64,000 nucleotides of DNA from assembly GCF_001673535.1 (NCBI RefSeq), contig NZ_LZLY01000022.1:1-64000 (forward strand), in the 5' to 3' direction. Origin of the DNA: Mycobacterium sp. 1081908.1. Its GTDB lineage: Bacteria; Actinomycetota; Actinomycetes; Mycobacteriales; Mycobacteriaceae. Positions 17,397 through 26,490 of this stretch are shown in pieces. The position numbers and the translations under genes are program-made. The number at the start of each line of letters is the position of its first letter. Position 1 is the first letter of the stretch. The notes beneath the pieces were generated by a model that saw only the letters and a list, made by a program, of their open reading frames with translations, was not told where the DNA came from and did no database searches.

Positions 17397-17446
17397 GTCT
17401 CGGCCTGGGAGACAAGGCGATTCGCCATGAGAGGGGTGCGACCACG

Positions 17447-18013
17447 ATGGCCGGATACGTCGCCGCGTCTATCCTCATCGTCCTAATTGCGACGGTGCTG
17501 ACGAGAGTCCTCATGCTGCGCAGAAGCGGCACGCGGGCAATGCATTTCGGAAACCTCGACAAGACGGATTTTCTGATCCCGCCGGTCGCGCTGTTCTACT
17601 TCTATACGATTTTCGCCGCCGCGTTCGACTGGCCGCTGGTGAGCCGGCAGCGGTTCTTTCATTCGGATGTCGCGGCGTGGGCGGGGATCGCGGTTTGCCT
17701 CGTCGGGTTGTCGGTCCTGGCGGGCAGCCTGGTCTCGTTCGGCCGCAGCTTCCGCGTCGGCATCGACGTCGATCATCCCGACGAGTTGGTCACGACGGGC
17801 ATCTTTTCGGTGACCCGCAACCCGATCTATGTCGGCTTCGCTCTGATCTTGATCGGCGAGTTCCTCGTTTTCCCGAACTGGATCCCGTTGGCCTACCTCG
17901 CCGGCGGGTTCGCGCTGTTCCACCGCCAGGTGCTGCGCGAGGAAGAATTCATGCGCGGCCACTACGGCGAGCAATACCGCCAGTACTGCCAACAAGTGCG
18001 GAGATACGTGTAG
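17447..18013 (+). CDS. isoprenylcysteine carboxyl methyltransferase-family membrane protein
   Basis: The 188-residue protein has about four hydrophobic segments and the conserved C-terminal ICMT/PEMT signature: GIDVDHPDELVTTGIFSVTRNPIYVGF, a hydrophobic helix, then LREEEFMRGHYGEQYRQYCQQVRRY. In this superfamily the RNPIY and EE...YGxxYxxYxxxVxR elements bind SAM. Bacterial members methylate varied small lipophilic substrates. The gene is divergent from the dual-HTH TetR-like gene, its likely regulator. Confidence 0.87.
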   Translation: MAGYVAASILIVLIATVLTRVLMLRRSGTRAMHFGNLDKTDFLIPPVALFYFYTIFAAAFDWPLVSRQRFFHSDVAAWAGIAVCLVGLSVLAGSLVSFGRSFRVGIDVDHPDELVTTGIFSVTRNPIYVGFALILIGEFLVFPNWIPLAYLAGGFALFHRQVLREEEFMRGHYGEQYRQYCQQVRRYV

Positions 18014-18101
18014 GTCGCCGGGCGGCGGCCGACTTGCCTGAACCCTAGGATGTTCGTTCCGGCCGCGCTACGATCCTGGCAGCTGAGCTGGGAGGTGGCT
18101 C

Positions 18102-19268
18102 ATGTCGCACGTGACCGCTACGCCGCACATGTTGGCGGCTGCGGCCGGGGATCTGGCCTCGGTCGGGTCGACGATAAGCGCGGCCAACGCGAGTGCGGCG
18201 GCCGGGACAGCGGGAGTCGACCCTCCGGGCGGCGACGCCGTGTCGGCGTTCGTATCGGCACTGTTTACCGCGCACTCCAAGGCCTATCAGGCCGCCGGCG
18301 CCCAAGCCGCCTACTTCCACAACCAGTTCGTGCAGGCCCTGCACGCCAGCGCGGGATCGTATGCCGGTACCGAAGCCGTCAACGCGTCGCCCCTGCAGAA
18401 GGTGCAGGAATTCATCGGCACGGCCAGCCAGACTCCCGCAGGGCACCTGATCGGCAACGGCGCCCACGGGGCGATGGATGCCGCGCAACACGCAGGCACC
18501 GGCGGGCCGGTCACCAGCGGCGGCACCCCCGCGCCCGTCGCCGGCAACCACGCGGGCGCTGGGGTCGGAGCTTCCGCCGGCGACGGCCGGGCGGCCGCGG
18601 TCGGTGGCCCGCAAAGCGGCAATGCCGGAGGCGGGGCCAACGCCGTCACCACCGGTGACGGCGGCGGCCCGGGTGGCGGCGGCGGGGGCGGATCCGCCGG
18701 GTCCGCCGGGTCCGCCGACCAGGGTGGCGTGATCGTCAGCGGCGGCAGCGCCACGGCGGCGGCCGCCCCGGCCGCTTGGGCACCGGCGGCCCCGGCGGCG
18801 CCATTGGCGCCGGGCGTGGCGACGCCGCCGGCGGCACCCGCCGTGATGGCGACCGGCTACCCGGTCTCGCCGATGCTCTCGGGGCTTGGCGCGGAGGGAG
18901 TCAGCGGCCACGCCGCGGCCGTAGGCGGCCTGGGCGAACCGGTGACGCCGGCGGCCTCCGCCGCGGCGCCATCCCCGGCGACCGCCCCGGCCATACCGAC
19001 GGCACCGACGGCACCGAAGGCGCTGCACCAGGCCGGCCCGGCGCACGACGGCGACCACTCGGATCACTCCGACCGCGACAAACCGGCGCTGCTGCTTCCC
19101 ATACCGCCGCTTCGGCTACCGAGCCTTAGGGGGTTGCGCGGCAAGCTGCGGTTGGGGCTTCGCGACAGGGAGGAATGGCGAAACGAGCTTCGCGAGGCCG
19201 CGACCAGCAAGCCGTGGGGGCGCGAGGAACTTCTGGGCGCCCTCGGCCTTCGACCGCCCGGGAACTAA
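18102..19268 (+). CDS. PE-family protein with Ala/Gly/Pro-rich C-terminal extension
   Basis: The first 95 or so residues match the PE domain: AAAAGDLASVGSTISAANA, then DAVSAFVSALFTAHSKAYQ, AQAAYFHNQFVQALHASAGSYAGTEAVNASPL (helical hairpin). A YxxxD/E secretion signal fits YAGTE near its end. The remaining 290 residues are low complexity, with a Gly-rich run near 184-205 and Ala/Pro runs, then a charged tail (LRGLRGKLRLGLRDREEWRNEL). A GGAGG ribosome-binding site at 18091-18095 supports the ATG at 18102. No PPE or ESX partner lies next to it. PE proteins are exported by type VII systems; the role is unknown. Confidence 0.87.
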   Translation: MSHVTATPHMLAAAAGDLASVGSTISAANASAAAGTAGVDPPGGDAVSAFVSALFTAHSKAYQAAGAQAAYFHNQFVQALHASAGSYAGTEAVNASPLQKVQEFIGTASQTPAGHLIGNGAHGAMDAAQHAGTGGPVTSGGTPAPVAGNHAGAGVGASAGDGRAAAVGGPQSGNAGGGANAVTTGDGGGPGGGGGGGSAGSAGSADQGGVIVSGGSATAAAAPAAWAPAAPAAPLAPGVATPPAAPAVMATGYPVSPMLSGLGAEGVSGHAAAVGGLGEPVTPAASAAAPSPATAPAIPTAPTAPKALHQAGPAHDGDHSDHSDRDKPALLLPIPPLRLPSLRGLRGKLRLGLRDREEWRNELREAATSKPWGREELLGALGLRPPGN

Positions 19269-19309
19269 CGCCCGTTCCGGCACAACAACACTCGAGACGA
19301 AGATCTTCG

Positions 19310-19600
19310 TTACGCCCGCGGGGCCGAGCCAGCCGATTTGATGACACGCAGCAGTTCGTGCAGCCGGGGAGCGTCGGCGCTGTGGGCGTATGCGCCGAGC
19401 CACTCAGTGAGCTTGGTTATCAGTTCGGACGTTATCGGCGCGCCCTGTTGTGCCATGGTTTGCAGCGCTGTGTCGATCGCGGTATAGCACTCGCCCGAGC
19501 CGATCGCGGCGTAAAACCGGCTGCGGTCGCGGTCGGTGAGCGCGGGGCTGATCAAGTCAGCCAGTTCCCACGCCAGGTCGGATTCGGCCCTATCGTCCAC
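19310..19600 (-). CDS. small conserved hypothetical protein
   Basis: The 96-residue protein is helical and rich in Ala and Leu (ESDLAWELADLISPALTDRDRSRFYAAIGSGE). It has no signal or membrane segment. It resembles small helical proteins present beside many mycobacterial genes, but I cannot name a family. It is 37 bp downstream of the multicopper oxidase on the same strand and might be part of that transcript. Confidence 0.6.
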   Translation of the reverse strand: MDDRAESDLAWELADLISPALTDRDRSRFYAAIGSGECYTAIDTALQTMAQQGAPITSELITKLTEWLGAYAHSADAPRLHELLRVIKSAGSAPRA

Positions 19601-19637
19601 GCCCTCAATCTTCGTCGGCCCGGGCCGTTTCGGCGAC

Positions 19638-21176
19638 TCAGAGCGTGACGAAGTCGGCCATCATCGCCATGTCTTCGTGCTCGAGGTTATGGCAATGCAC
19701 GAGATAGGTTCCGCGGTAGTCGGTGAATTGGACGGCGACCTCCACCGCCCCGGACGGCGCGACGTCGACGGTGTCTTTCCATCCGAGATCGTAGGGGCCC
19801 GGGGCCCTGTTGTTGCGTGAGAGGACCTGGAAGTGGTTGAGATGCACATGGATCGGGTGGCGGATGTCGGTGATGAATCGCCAGATCTCGACATCACCCA
19901 GGCGCGGTGTGGCCAGCGGGACCCCGGGCTTGTACGGCTTGTTGTTGATCGCCCAGACGCCGCCGCGGCCCTGTCCGAACAGGAAGGTGCGGGTGGCCAC
20001 GGCGCGACCAGCCTCTAGCGGGGCGTAGCTTTCACTGAGTTTCTCGGGAATCGCCGTGTCGTCCGACCGGTCGGTACCGACGACGTCGAAGCGCATGATC
20101 TCCGAGGTGGACTGCGTCCCAAGCGCATTGGTGAGCCTGATCCGGGTTCCCGCCGGGTAGCGGGAGAAGTCGACGACAAGGTCGAACCGTTCGGCCGGGG
20201 CGAGGTCGATCGCGTCGTGGTTGATCGGCGCGGGCAGCAGGCCGCCGTCGCTTCCTATTTGGGTGAACGCGGACCCGCCGGGAGGTGGCGGGTCGAGCTG
20301 CAGCCGGTACCGGCGCGCGTTGGAGGCGTTGAGAACCCGGAATCGGTACCGCGCGGGGTCGGTTTCCAGCACCGGCCAGGGCGCCCCGTTGACCAGCACG
20401 ACGTCGCCGAGCACACCGTTCATGTAGGGCAGGGCGACGTCGCCGCTTTCCGTGGTCGGGTACTGGAACGAGCCGTCGGCGCCGAAGGACCGATCGGCGA
20501 TCATCAGCGGTATGTCGCGGCGGCCCCGCGGCAGTGGCAGCGCGTCCTCTTCGTCGTCGCGCACGATGTGGAAACCGGCGAGCCCGCGCCAGACGGCCTG
20601 ACCGGTGTAGCCCATCCGGTGATCGTGATACCAGAGCGTGGCCGCGCGTTGCTGCATTGGGTAGACGTACTCACGCTGCCCGACAACGGAGTTGCGCGAC
20701 ATGCCGGGCATGCCGGTATGGCCCGCGGCGTGTGGCGCATGTGGCTCGAGGAGGTCGAGCGGGTACCCATCGCTGTCCGGCGGGGTGTGGCCGCCATGCA
20801 GGTGCACGGCGACCGGAACCGGGAGGGCATTGTGATGGCGGATCGCGGTTCGCCGGCCCGACCGCGACTCGATCGTGGGCCCGGGAAACGTTCCGCCGTA
20901 GGTCCACGCCCGCGTCGCCAGCCCGGGCAGTATCGCCAAGTCGGCGACCCGCTGGGTGATGGTGTAGTAGTCCGTCGTGCCGTCGGTTTCGTTGGGGGCC
21001 AGCCGGACCGGGATGGGCAGCGGCGCCAGATAGCGCGGCGGCAGCGGCGCACGGCTGGCCAGCAGCGTGCCGGGCTCGGCGGGGCCCAGCGCTGTTTGCG
21101 CCGCCGGCAACGCGGCTCCGACGACGCCCACACCCGCGGTGAGCAGGCCCGCGCGCAGCACGGCGCGGCGGTTCAT
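19638..21176 (-). CDS. Tat-exported multicopper oxidase (CotA/bilirubin-oxidase-like)
   Basis: The 512-residue enzyme has a twin-arginine leader (MNRRAVLRAGLLTAG, then a hydrophobic stretch) and all four copper-binding blocks: HLHGGH (125-130), WYHDHRMG (182-189), a third block HPIHVHLNHFQV, and HCHNLEHEDMAMM (494-506) with Cys495 and Met as type 1 copper ligands. Such laccase-like enzymes oxidise phenols, bilirubin or metal ions and reduce O2 to water outside the membrane. Its start overlaps the stop of the upstream membrane-protein gene by 4 bp (ATGA), so it is the third gene of a DoxX-like/membrane/MCO operon. Copper tolerance is known for other mycobacterial multicopper oxidases; for this one it is inference. 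Confidence 0.93.
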   Translation of the reverse strand: MNRRAVLRAGLLTAGVGVVGAALPAAQTALGPAEPGTLLASRAPLPPRYLAPLPIPVRLAPNETDGTTDYYTITQRVADLAILPGLATRAWTYGGTFPGPTIESRSGRRTAIRHHNALPVPVAVHLHGGHTPPDSDGYPLDLLEPHAPHAAGHTGMPGMSRNSVVGQREYVYPMQQRAATLWYHDHRMGYTGQAVWRGLAGFHIVRDDEEDALPLPRGRRDIPLMIADRSFGADGSFQYPTTESGDVALPYMNGVLGDVVLVNGAPWPVLETDPARYRFRVLNASNARRYRLQLDPPPPGGSAFTQIGSDGGLLPAPINHDAIDLAPAERFDLVVDFSRYPAGTRIRLTNALGTQSTSEIMRFDVVGTDRSDDTAIPEKLSESYAPLEAGRAVATRTFLFGQGRGGVWAINNKPYKPGVPLATPRLGDVEIWRFITDIRHPIHVHLNHFQVLSRNNRAPGPYDLGWKDTVDVAPSGAVEVAVQFTDYRGTYLVHCHNLEHEDMAMMADFVTL

Positions 21177-21574
21177 GGTGTCGCCTCGAGCTCGGCGACG
21201 ACGCGTCGCACCGGCAGGGGAATACGCCAGACCATCGTCACCAGTTGGACAATCCCGGTGACCAGCAGCACACCGAGCGGGATGTGCAGGGCGGTGAAGC
21301 GCAGTTCGCCGGTCGCGAACTCGGCGACGAGCAGCAGGGTCTGCACGACGCCGGCGAAGAAGGGGCCCCGCCGGCGAGTGCTGCGCCAGACCCAGGCCAG
21401 GATCACGATCTGCACCGCGGAGGTGATGGTGATCGCCCTGGCGCCAAGCGCGTGCAGCCGCAGCGCGTCGTACTGGCCGCCGAGGAAGTTGCCGGCCAGG
21501 ATCGCCTGCGTGAGCGCCCAGGCGACCATCAACGCGGTGCTGAAGCGCGCCAACAGCAATGGAACGCGTGCCAT
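21173..21574 (-). CDS. four-helix membrane protein of the MCO operon
   Basis: The 133-residue protein has four hydrophobic segments (for example ARFSTALMVAWALTQAILAG and LHIPLGVLLVTGIVQLVTMVW) and looks like a small cytochrome- or DoxX-type integral membrane protein; His at several helix positions could bind cofactors, but no motif proves it. The ATG at 21574 is chosen; a GTG at 21580 overlaps the DoxX-like stop (GTGA) and would add two residues. It sits between the DoxX-like gene and the multicopper oxidase, overlapping or touching both, so the three are almost certainly co-expressed. Confidence 0.75.
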   Translation of the reverse strand: MARVPLLLARFSTALMVAWALTQAILAGNFLGGQYDALRLHALGARAITITSAVQIVILAWVWRSTRRRGPFFAGVVQTLLLVAEFATGELRFTALHIPLGVLLVTGIVQLVTMVWRIPLPVRRVVAELEATP

Positions 21575-21576
21575 GT

Positions 21577-21945
21577 TCACAAGACCCCCGGGTGGGCGGC
21601 GATCGCGGCCGACAGCGCGGCGCAGTTGAGCGCGAGCAGGAACGCGCCGAACATCATCTGGCCGGTGATGTCGTGGGCAAGCACGTGGGTGTAGACGGCG
21701 CAGACGAAAAAGACGACCAGTCCCGCCGCGGCCGCGATGCCGATGGCCGGAACCCACAGGCCGACAACGAGTCCGACGGTGCCCAGGGTCTTCAATGTTC
21801 CGATGGGAAACCTCAACCACGAGACCGGGACGCCCGCGCTCGCCATCCCCGGGAGAATCGGCGCGAAGTGAACCAGCGCCGCGACGCCCGAGAATCCATC
21901 GAAGGCGATCGCGATGAGCGTTACGACGAGATATGCGGTGTGCAC
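21577..21945 (-). CDS. DoxX-like integral membrane protein
   Basis: The 122-residue protein has four membrane segments with the DoxX-like pattern (AIAFDGFSGVAALVHFAPI, then GTLKTLGTVGLVVGLWVPA and VYTHVLAHD). DoxX-family proteins are quinone-related or redox-linked membrane proteins whose exact roles vary. It is the first gene of the operon that ends in the multicopper oxidase. A palindrome with TCACA/TGTGA ends lies 27-55 bp upstream of its ATG. Confidence 0.83.
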   Translation of the reverse strand: MHTAYLVVTLIAIAFDGFSGVAALVHFAPILPGMASAGVPVSWLRFPIGTLKTLGTVGLVVGLWVPAIGIAAAAGLVVFFVCAVYTHVLAHDITGQMMFGAFLLALNCAALSAAIAAHPGVL

Positions 21946-21971
21946 GTCGCTCTCCTATCGGAGCAAATTAA

Positions 21972-22000
21972 TCACAGATGATGATCATCATCATATGTGA
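21972..22000. promoter_or_regulatory. operator-like nested palindrome upstream of the DoxX-MCO operon
   Basis: A perfect 16-bp dyad, GATGATGATCATCATC (21977-21992), is nested between TCACA (21972-21976) and TGTGA (21996-22000). It lies between the MarR gene and the DoxX-like gene, in an AT-rich interval expected to hold the promoter of the DoxX-MCO unit. TCACA/TGTGA also occurs around 22577-22589 upstream of marR. Binding by the neighbouring MarR protein is inferred. Confidence 0.6.
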
Positions 22001-22066
22001 CAATTACGAGCGATGCCAGACCCCCAAGGGTCCGAGCAAGGAGCGGACGCGGCGCGCGCGTCGCGC

Positions 22067-22540
22067 TCAAGCCAACCGCGGGTGAACTCCCGGGATGAGT
22101 CCCGCCCCGGCGGCGACTCGCTGCAAAAGTCGTCGCAGCGTGGCGCGTTCCTTGGCGGATAGCGGTGCGGCGATCTCATTTTCAAGCTCAAGGCCCTGGT
22201 CGTGCAGGGCCGGCAGCAGGCGCCGGGCCTTGGCGGTGAGCGTCACGGCCACCGCCCGCCTGTCGTCGGGATGGGTCAACCGTTTGGCCAGCCCGCGTTG
22301 CTCGAGGCTGTCGATCACCATGACCATGGCGTTGCGGTGGATGCCGAGGCGCTCGGAAAGCTCGCGCTGCGACTGCCCGTCGGCGCTGGCCAGTGCCAGC
22401 AGCACCGCGTATGTGCGCGGGTCGGCGCCGATCGGCGCCAGCCGGCGCTGGAAATCGCTGCTGACGTGGGCGCCCAGCTGCGAAAGCAGAAATGGGATCC
22501 GTTCGTCGAGTTCGGTGATGCCGGAGCCCTGTTCACTCAT
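22067..22540 (-). CDS. MarR-family transcriptional regulator
   Basis: The 157-residue protein has a winged-helix MarR core: recognition helix in SQRELSERLGIHRNAMVMVIDSLEQRGL (about 55-83) and the wing RLTHPDDRRAVAVTLTAKARRLL, with the DxRxxxVxLT signature. It is upstream of, and on the same strand as, the DoxX-MCO operon, separated by 121 bp that hold a nested palindrome; a further palindrome precedes it. It is likely to repress both itself and the operon until a phenolic, metal or oxidant signal releases it; the signal cannot be read from sequence. Confidence 0.9.
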   Translation of the reverse strand: MSEQGSGITELDERIPFLLSQLGAHVSSDFQRRLAPIGADPRTYAVLLALASADGQSQRELSERLGIHRNAMVMVIDSLEQRGLAKRLTHPDDRRAVAVTLTAKARRLLPALHDQGLELENEIAAPLSAKERATLRRLLQRVAAGAGLIPGVHPRLA

Positions 22541-22580
22541 TGGCCAAGGCTACATCGGCCGCGAGCGCGTTGATAATCAC

Positions 22581-22600
22581 AGCGTGTGATAATACACGCT
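22581..22600. promoter_or_regulatory. palindrome upstream of marR
   Basis: AGCGTGT-GATAAT-ACACGCT has exact 7-bp arms and a 6-bp centre. It lies 41-60 bp upstream of the marR ATG, within the AT-rich stretch 22571-22600 that also contains TCACAGCGTGTGA. It is a good candidate for MarR autoregulation; the two overlapping dyads may represent alternative registers of one site. Confidence 0.55.
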
Positions 22601-22635
22601 GATGACGGAGTTGAGTTGGTTTAGGCCGTAGCGAC

Positions 22636-23259
22636 CTAATGGCCGCGGGCCACCCACTCCTCGTAGTGCACGATCTCGTCGCCGATGGTGGTGCTGTCGC
22701 CGTGACCCGTGTGCACGATGGTCTCGCCGGGCAGCGTGCCGAGGCGCTCCGAGATGGACTGCAGGATCGTCGGGAAATCGGAGTACGAGCGGCCCGTCGC
22801 GCCGGGGCCGCCGGAGAACAGGGTGTCCCCGCTGAACACGATGCCCAGGTCGTGCGAATACCAGCACACCGATCCGGGGGAGTGGCCCGGCGTGTGCAGC
22901 GCCCGCAGCTCCGTGCCTGCCACGCTCAGCGTCTCACCGTCACACACCGAGCGGAAGTCCGTGTCCGGGTGGGTCATTCGCCACAGTACCTCGTCGGCCG
23001 GGTGCAGCAGCACCGGCGCGTCGAGCGTCTCGCCGAGTTCCGGCGCGACCGTCACGTGGTCGTTGTGCCCATGCGTGCACACCACGGCTACCACGTGGCG
23101 GCCACCCACGGCCTCGACGATCGGTGCCGCGTCGTGGGCGGCGTCGAACACCACGACATTGGAGTTGTCGCCGATCAGCCAGATGTTGTTGTCGACTTCC
23201 CAGCTGCCGCCGTCCAATTCGAACGTGCCGTGGGTCACCACGCGATCGATGTTCACCAT
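22636..23259 (-). CDS. metallo-beta-lactamase-fold hydrolase next to mscR (Rv2260-like)
   Basis: The 207-residue protein carries the MBL zinc motif THGHNDH (about 62-68), a downstream His in HTPGHSPGS, Asp in FSGDTLF and a last His in HTGHGDST, as in glyoxalase II and related thioester hydrolases. It begins at the stop of mscR (TGATG, one-base overlap), so the two are translated together. This adjacency is conserved in mycobacteria. A role in hydrolysing a mycothiol thioester formed by MscR, such as S-formylmycothiol, is a reasonable inference. Confidence 0.9.
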   Translation of the reverse strand: MVNIDRVVTHGTFELDGGSWEVDNNIWLIGDNSNVVVFDAAHDAAPIVEAVGGRHVVAVVCTHGHNDHVTVAPELGETLDAPVLLHPADEVLWRMTHPDTDFRSVCDGETLSVAGTELRALHTPGHSPGSVCWYSHDLGIVFSGDTLFSGGPGATGRSYSDFPTILQSISERLGTLPGETIVHTGHGDSTTIGDEIVHYEEWVARGH

Positions 23260-24344
23260 CAGAGCACCACCACCGAACGTAATATCTTGCCGCCGTGCAT
23301 CTTGTGGAACGCCTCCTCGACGTCGTCGAGGCCGATGCGCTCGGAGACGAACTTGTCCAACGGCAGCCGGCCCTGCAGGTACAGGTCGATCAGGGTGGGG
23401 AAGTCGCGTTCGGGCAGGCAGTCGCCGTACCACGACGACTTCAGCGACCCGCCGTGGCTGAAGAAGTCCACCAGCGGCATGTCCAGGCGCATGTCGGGCG
23501 TCGGAACACCCACCAGCACAACGGTTCCCGCGAGGTCGCGGGCGTAGAAGGCCTGCTGCCAGGTCTCGGGCCGGCCCACCGCGTCGATCGCCACGTTGAC
23601 GCCGAAGCCGTCGGTGAGGTCCTGGATGGTCTGCACCACGTCGAATTCGCGGGCGTTGATCGTGTGGGTGGCGCCGAACTTGCGGGCGAGGTCCAGCTTC
23701 GTGTTGTCGGTGTCGACGGCGATGATCTGGCGGGCCCCGACCAGCGCGGCCCCCGCGATCGCGGCATCGCCCACGCCGCCGCAACCGATCACGGCGACGG
23801 TGTCGTCGCGGGTCACCGCCCCGGTGTTGATCGCCGCGCCGATGCCGGCCATCACGCCGCAGCCCAGCAGCCCGGCGACCGCGGGGTCGGCCTGCGGGTC
23901 GACCTTGGTGCATTGGCCGGAATGCACCAGCGTCTTGTCGGCGAACGCCCCGATGCCCAGCGCCGGGGTCAGTTCGGTGCCGTCGGTCAACGTCATCTTC
24001 TGTTCGGCGTTGAACGTGTCGAAGCAGTACTGCGGGCGGCCGCGCTTGCAGGCCCGGCACTGCCCGCACACGGCGCGCCAGTTCAGGATCACGAAGTCGC
24101 CCGGCTCGACGGCCGTCACGTCCGGCCCGACCGCTTCGACGCGGCCGGCGGCCTCGTGGCCCAACAGGAACGGGTACTCGTCGTTGATGCCGCCCTCGCG
24201 GTAGGTCAGGTCGGTGTGGCAGACCCCGCAGGCGACGACGTCGACCACCGCCTCACCGGGCCCGGGGTCGGGGACGACGATGTCGACCAGCTCGACGGGT
24301 TCGCCCTTCTTGCGTGAAATCACTCCGCGCACTGTCTGACTCAT
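23259..24344 (-). CDS. mscR: S-nitrosomycothiol reductase / mycothiol-dependent formaldehyde dehydrogenase
   Basis: This 361-residue zinc-dependent medium-chain alcohol dehydrogenase matches MscR (Rv2259) in length and sequence. The catalytic zinc ligands are the Cys in GVCHTDL, the His in [12 protein letters not shown] and a later Cys; the structural zinc Cys cluster is [15 protein letters not shown]. The NAD-binding GCGGVGDAA follows. It reduces S-nitrosomycothiol and oxidises the mycothiol-formaldehyde adduct, protecting against NO and formaldehyde. It is first in a two-gene unit with the MBL hydrolase. Confidence 0.95.
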   Translation of the reverse strand: MSQTVRGVISRKKGEPVELVDIVVPDPGPGEAVVDVVACGVCHTDLTYREGGINDEYPFLLGHEAAGRVEAVGPDVTAVEPGDFVILNWRAVCGQCRACKRGRPQYCFDTFNAEQKMTLTDGTELTPALGIGAFADKTLVHSGQCTKVDPQADPAVAGLLGCGVMAGIGAAINTGAVTRDDTVAVIGCGGVGDAAIAGAALVGARQIIAVDTDNTKLDLARKFGATHTINAREFDVVQTIQDLTDGFGVNVAIDAVGRPETWQQAFYARDLAGTVVLVGVPTPDMRLDMPLVDFFSHGGSLKSSWYGDCLPERDFPTLIDLYLQGRLPLDKFVSERIGLDDVEEAFHKMHGGKILRSVVVL

Positions 24345-24473
24345 GGGCACCAACCTACTGTTGGGCCCGCCGCGTGGTGGCGTCGAGTCGGTACTGAGAT
24401 CGCCCGGGCCGCCGAAATGCGCGCGCTGAGCGCAGACTCGGCGCGTAACCGCTCGGGTGTAGCGTCGCTCAGC

Positions 24474-25532
24474 GTGACGGCTAGCGAAACCACCGAGGAA
24501 TTCGCCGGGCGAATGGTCGCGGCCATCGACGGCGCGAGCCTCACCATCCTGCTGAGCATCGGGCACCAGACCGGCCTGCTCGACACGCTGGCCGGGCTTC
24601 CGCCCGCCACCAGCGCGCAGATCGCCGAGGCCGCCGGACTCAACGAACGCTACGTGCGGGAGTGGCTGGCCGGCATGGTCACCGGGCACGTCGTCGACTA
24701 CGACCCGGCCGGCGCCACCTACACGTTGCCCGCCCATCGGGCGGCCGCGCTCACCCGTGCCGCCGGCCCGGACAACCTCGCCCTCGTCGCCCTGTTCCTC
24801 CCGCAGCTCGGCGAGGTGGAGCAGAAGATCGTCGGCTGCTTCCGCGCGGGCGGCGGGCTGCCGTACAGCGAGTTCCCGCGCTTCCACGCGCTGATGGCCG
24901 AGCAGAGCGCCGCGGTGTTCGACCTCGCGCTCGTCGACGTCGTGCTGCCGCTGGTCGACGGGCTGCCGGATCGCCTGCGCTCCGGGGCCGACGTGGCCGA
25001 CTTCGGCTGCGGCAGCGGACACGCGATCAACGTGATGGCACAGGCGTTCCCGGCGAGCCGCTTCACCGGCATCGACTTCTCCGACGAGGCGATCGCCACC
25101 GGCGTCGCCGAGGCCGCCCGCCTCGGCCTGACGAACGCGACCTTCGAAAGCCACAACCTGACCCGGCTCGACAAACAGGACGCCTACGACGTCATCACCA
25201 CGTTCGATGCCATCCACGATCAGGCGCAGCCCGCACGGGTGCTGGAGAACATCTACCGCGCGCTACGCCCCGGCGGCGTTTTCCTGATGGCCGACATCAA
25301 GGCGTCGAGCCGGCTCGAGGAGAACGTCGACGTCCCGATGAGCACCTACCTGTACACCGTGTCGCTGATGCACTGCATGACGGTGTCGCTGGCCTTGGAC
25401 GGCGTCGGGCTGGGCACCGCGTGGGGGACGCAGCTGGCCACCTCGATGCTCGCCGACGCCGGGTTCGACGACGTCGAGGTGACCGAGATCGAGGGCGACC
25501 CGATCAACAACTACTACATCGCCCGGAAGTGA
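24474..25532 (+). CDS. SAM-dependent methyltransferase with N-terminal winged helix (Rv2258c-like)
   Basis: The 352-residue protein has an N-terminal winged-helix dimerisation region (about 30-100, [23 protein letters not shown]) and a class I methyltransferase domain with [14 protein letters not shown] as the SAM loop (about residues 176-189). This is the O-methyltransferase-like architecture of Rv2258c, which was once called a regulator because of its wHTH. The start is taken as GTG 24474, matching the length I recall for Rv2258c; an ATG at 24417 would add 19 residues. It overlaps the next gene by one base (TGATG). Confidence 0.85.
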   Translation: MTASETTEEFAGRMVAAIDGASLTILLSIGHQTGLLDTLAGLPPATSAQIAEAAGLNERYVREWLAGMVTGHVVDYDPAGATYTLPAHRAAALTRAAGPDNLALVALFLPQLGEVEQKIVGCFRAGGGLPYSEFPRFHALMAEQSAAVFDLALVDVVLPLVDGLPDRLRSGADVADFGCGSGHAINVMAQAFPASRFTGIDFSDEAIATGVAEAARLGLTNATFESHNLTRLDKQDAYDVITTFDAIHDQAQPARVLENIYRALRPGGVFLMADIKASSRLEENVDVPMSTYLYTVSLMHCMTVSLALDGVGLGTAWGTQLATSMLADAGFDDVEVTEIEGDPINNYYIARK

Positions 25533-26344
25533 TGGCGGCCCTCGACTCGATCGCTGACTGGCCGGTGACGGCTGCGGCCGCCGCAATCATCGGACCCGAT
25601 GGGGTGCTGGCCAGTCACGGCGACACCGGGCGGGTCTTCGAGCTGGCCTCGGTGACCAAGCCGCTGGTGGCCCGCGCCGCCCAGGTCGCCATCGAGGAGG
25701 GGGTCGTCGAGCTGGACACGCCGGCCGGGCCGCCCGGCTCCACGGTCCGGCACCTGCTGGCGCACGCGTCGGGCCTGGCGATGCACAACGATCGGGTGCT
25801 GGCCAAGCCCGGCACCCGGCGGATGTATTCAAACCAGGGCTTTGCCGTGCTGGCCGAGACTCTGGAGGCGGAGTCGGGGATCGAGTTCGGCCGCTATCTC
25901 GCCGAGGCGGTGTGCGAACCGCTCGGCATGGCGGCGACCCGGCTGAACGGCGGCGCGGCGGCCGCCGGCTTCGGCGCGACGTCCACGGTCGCCGACCTGG
26001 CGGCCTTCGCTCGCGAGCTGCTGCGGCCGGCCACGGTGTCGGCGGCGCTGCACGCCGAGGCCACGACCGTGCAATTTCCCGGCCTGGACGGGGTTCTGCC
26101 CGGCTACGGGGTGCAGCGGCCCAACGACTGGGGCCTGGGCTTCGAGATCCGGGACGCCAAATCGCCGCACTGGACGGGGTCGCGCAACTCGGCGCGGACG
26201 TACGGCCATTTCGGCCAGTCGGGCGGGTTTATCTGGGCGGATCCGGAGGCGGAGCTGGCGCTGGTGGTGCTGACCGACCGGGACTTCGGGGAGTGGGCGA
26301 TCGCGCCGTGGCCTGCGCTTTCGGACCTGGTGCTGGCCGAGTGA
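25532..26344 (+). CDS. serine beta-lactamase/penicillin-binding-fold hydrolase (Rv2257c-like)
   Basis: The 270-residue protein has class C beta-lactamase/DD-peptidase motifs: SxxK in LASVTKPLV, YSN in RRMYSNQGF, and HFGQSG near the C-terminus in place of KTG/HxG. No signal peptide is visible, so a cytoplasmic esterase is as likely as a wall enzyme. The ATG overlaps the methyltransferase stop by one base. It is about the length of Rv2257c and shorter than canonical class C enzymes. Confidence 0.85.
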   Translation: MAALDSIADWPVTAAAAAIIGPDGVLASHGDTGRVFELASVTKPLVARAAQVAIEEGVVELDTPAGPPGSTVRHLLAHASGLAMHNDRVLAKPGTRRMYSNQGFAVLAETLEAESGIEFGRYLAEAVCEPLGMAATRLNGGAAAAGFGATSTVADLAAFARELLRPATVSAALHAEATTVQFPGLDGVLPGYGVQRPNDWGLGFEIRDAKSPHWTGSRNSARTYGHFGQSGGFIWADPEAELALVVLTDRDFGEWAIAPWPALSDLVLAE

Positions 26345-26490
26345 TATTTGGCCACTCCGCACACTAGCGCAACAGGGGTATCAGAGGGCACAATAGACAC
26401 GCAGGACACAAAAATTTACATGCATCCCGCTTTCACGGGTCCACCAGGTCGTTGGGGAAGACGTCCCTCGTGGAACCGAAGGAGCAGGAG

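Noticed and set aside
18654..18720. Gly-rich GGC/GGG run in the PE gene as a possible simple repeat or regulatory array
   Set aside because: It is in frame and encodes the Gly-rich part of the PE extension, a normal feature of the family.
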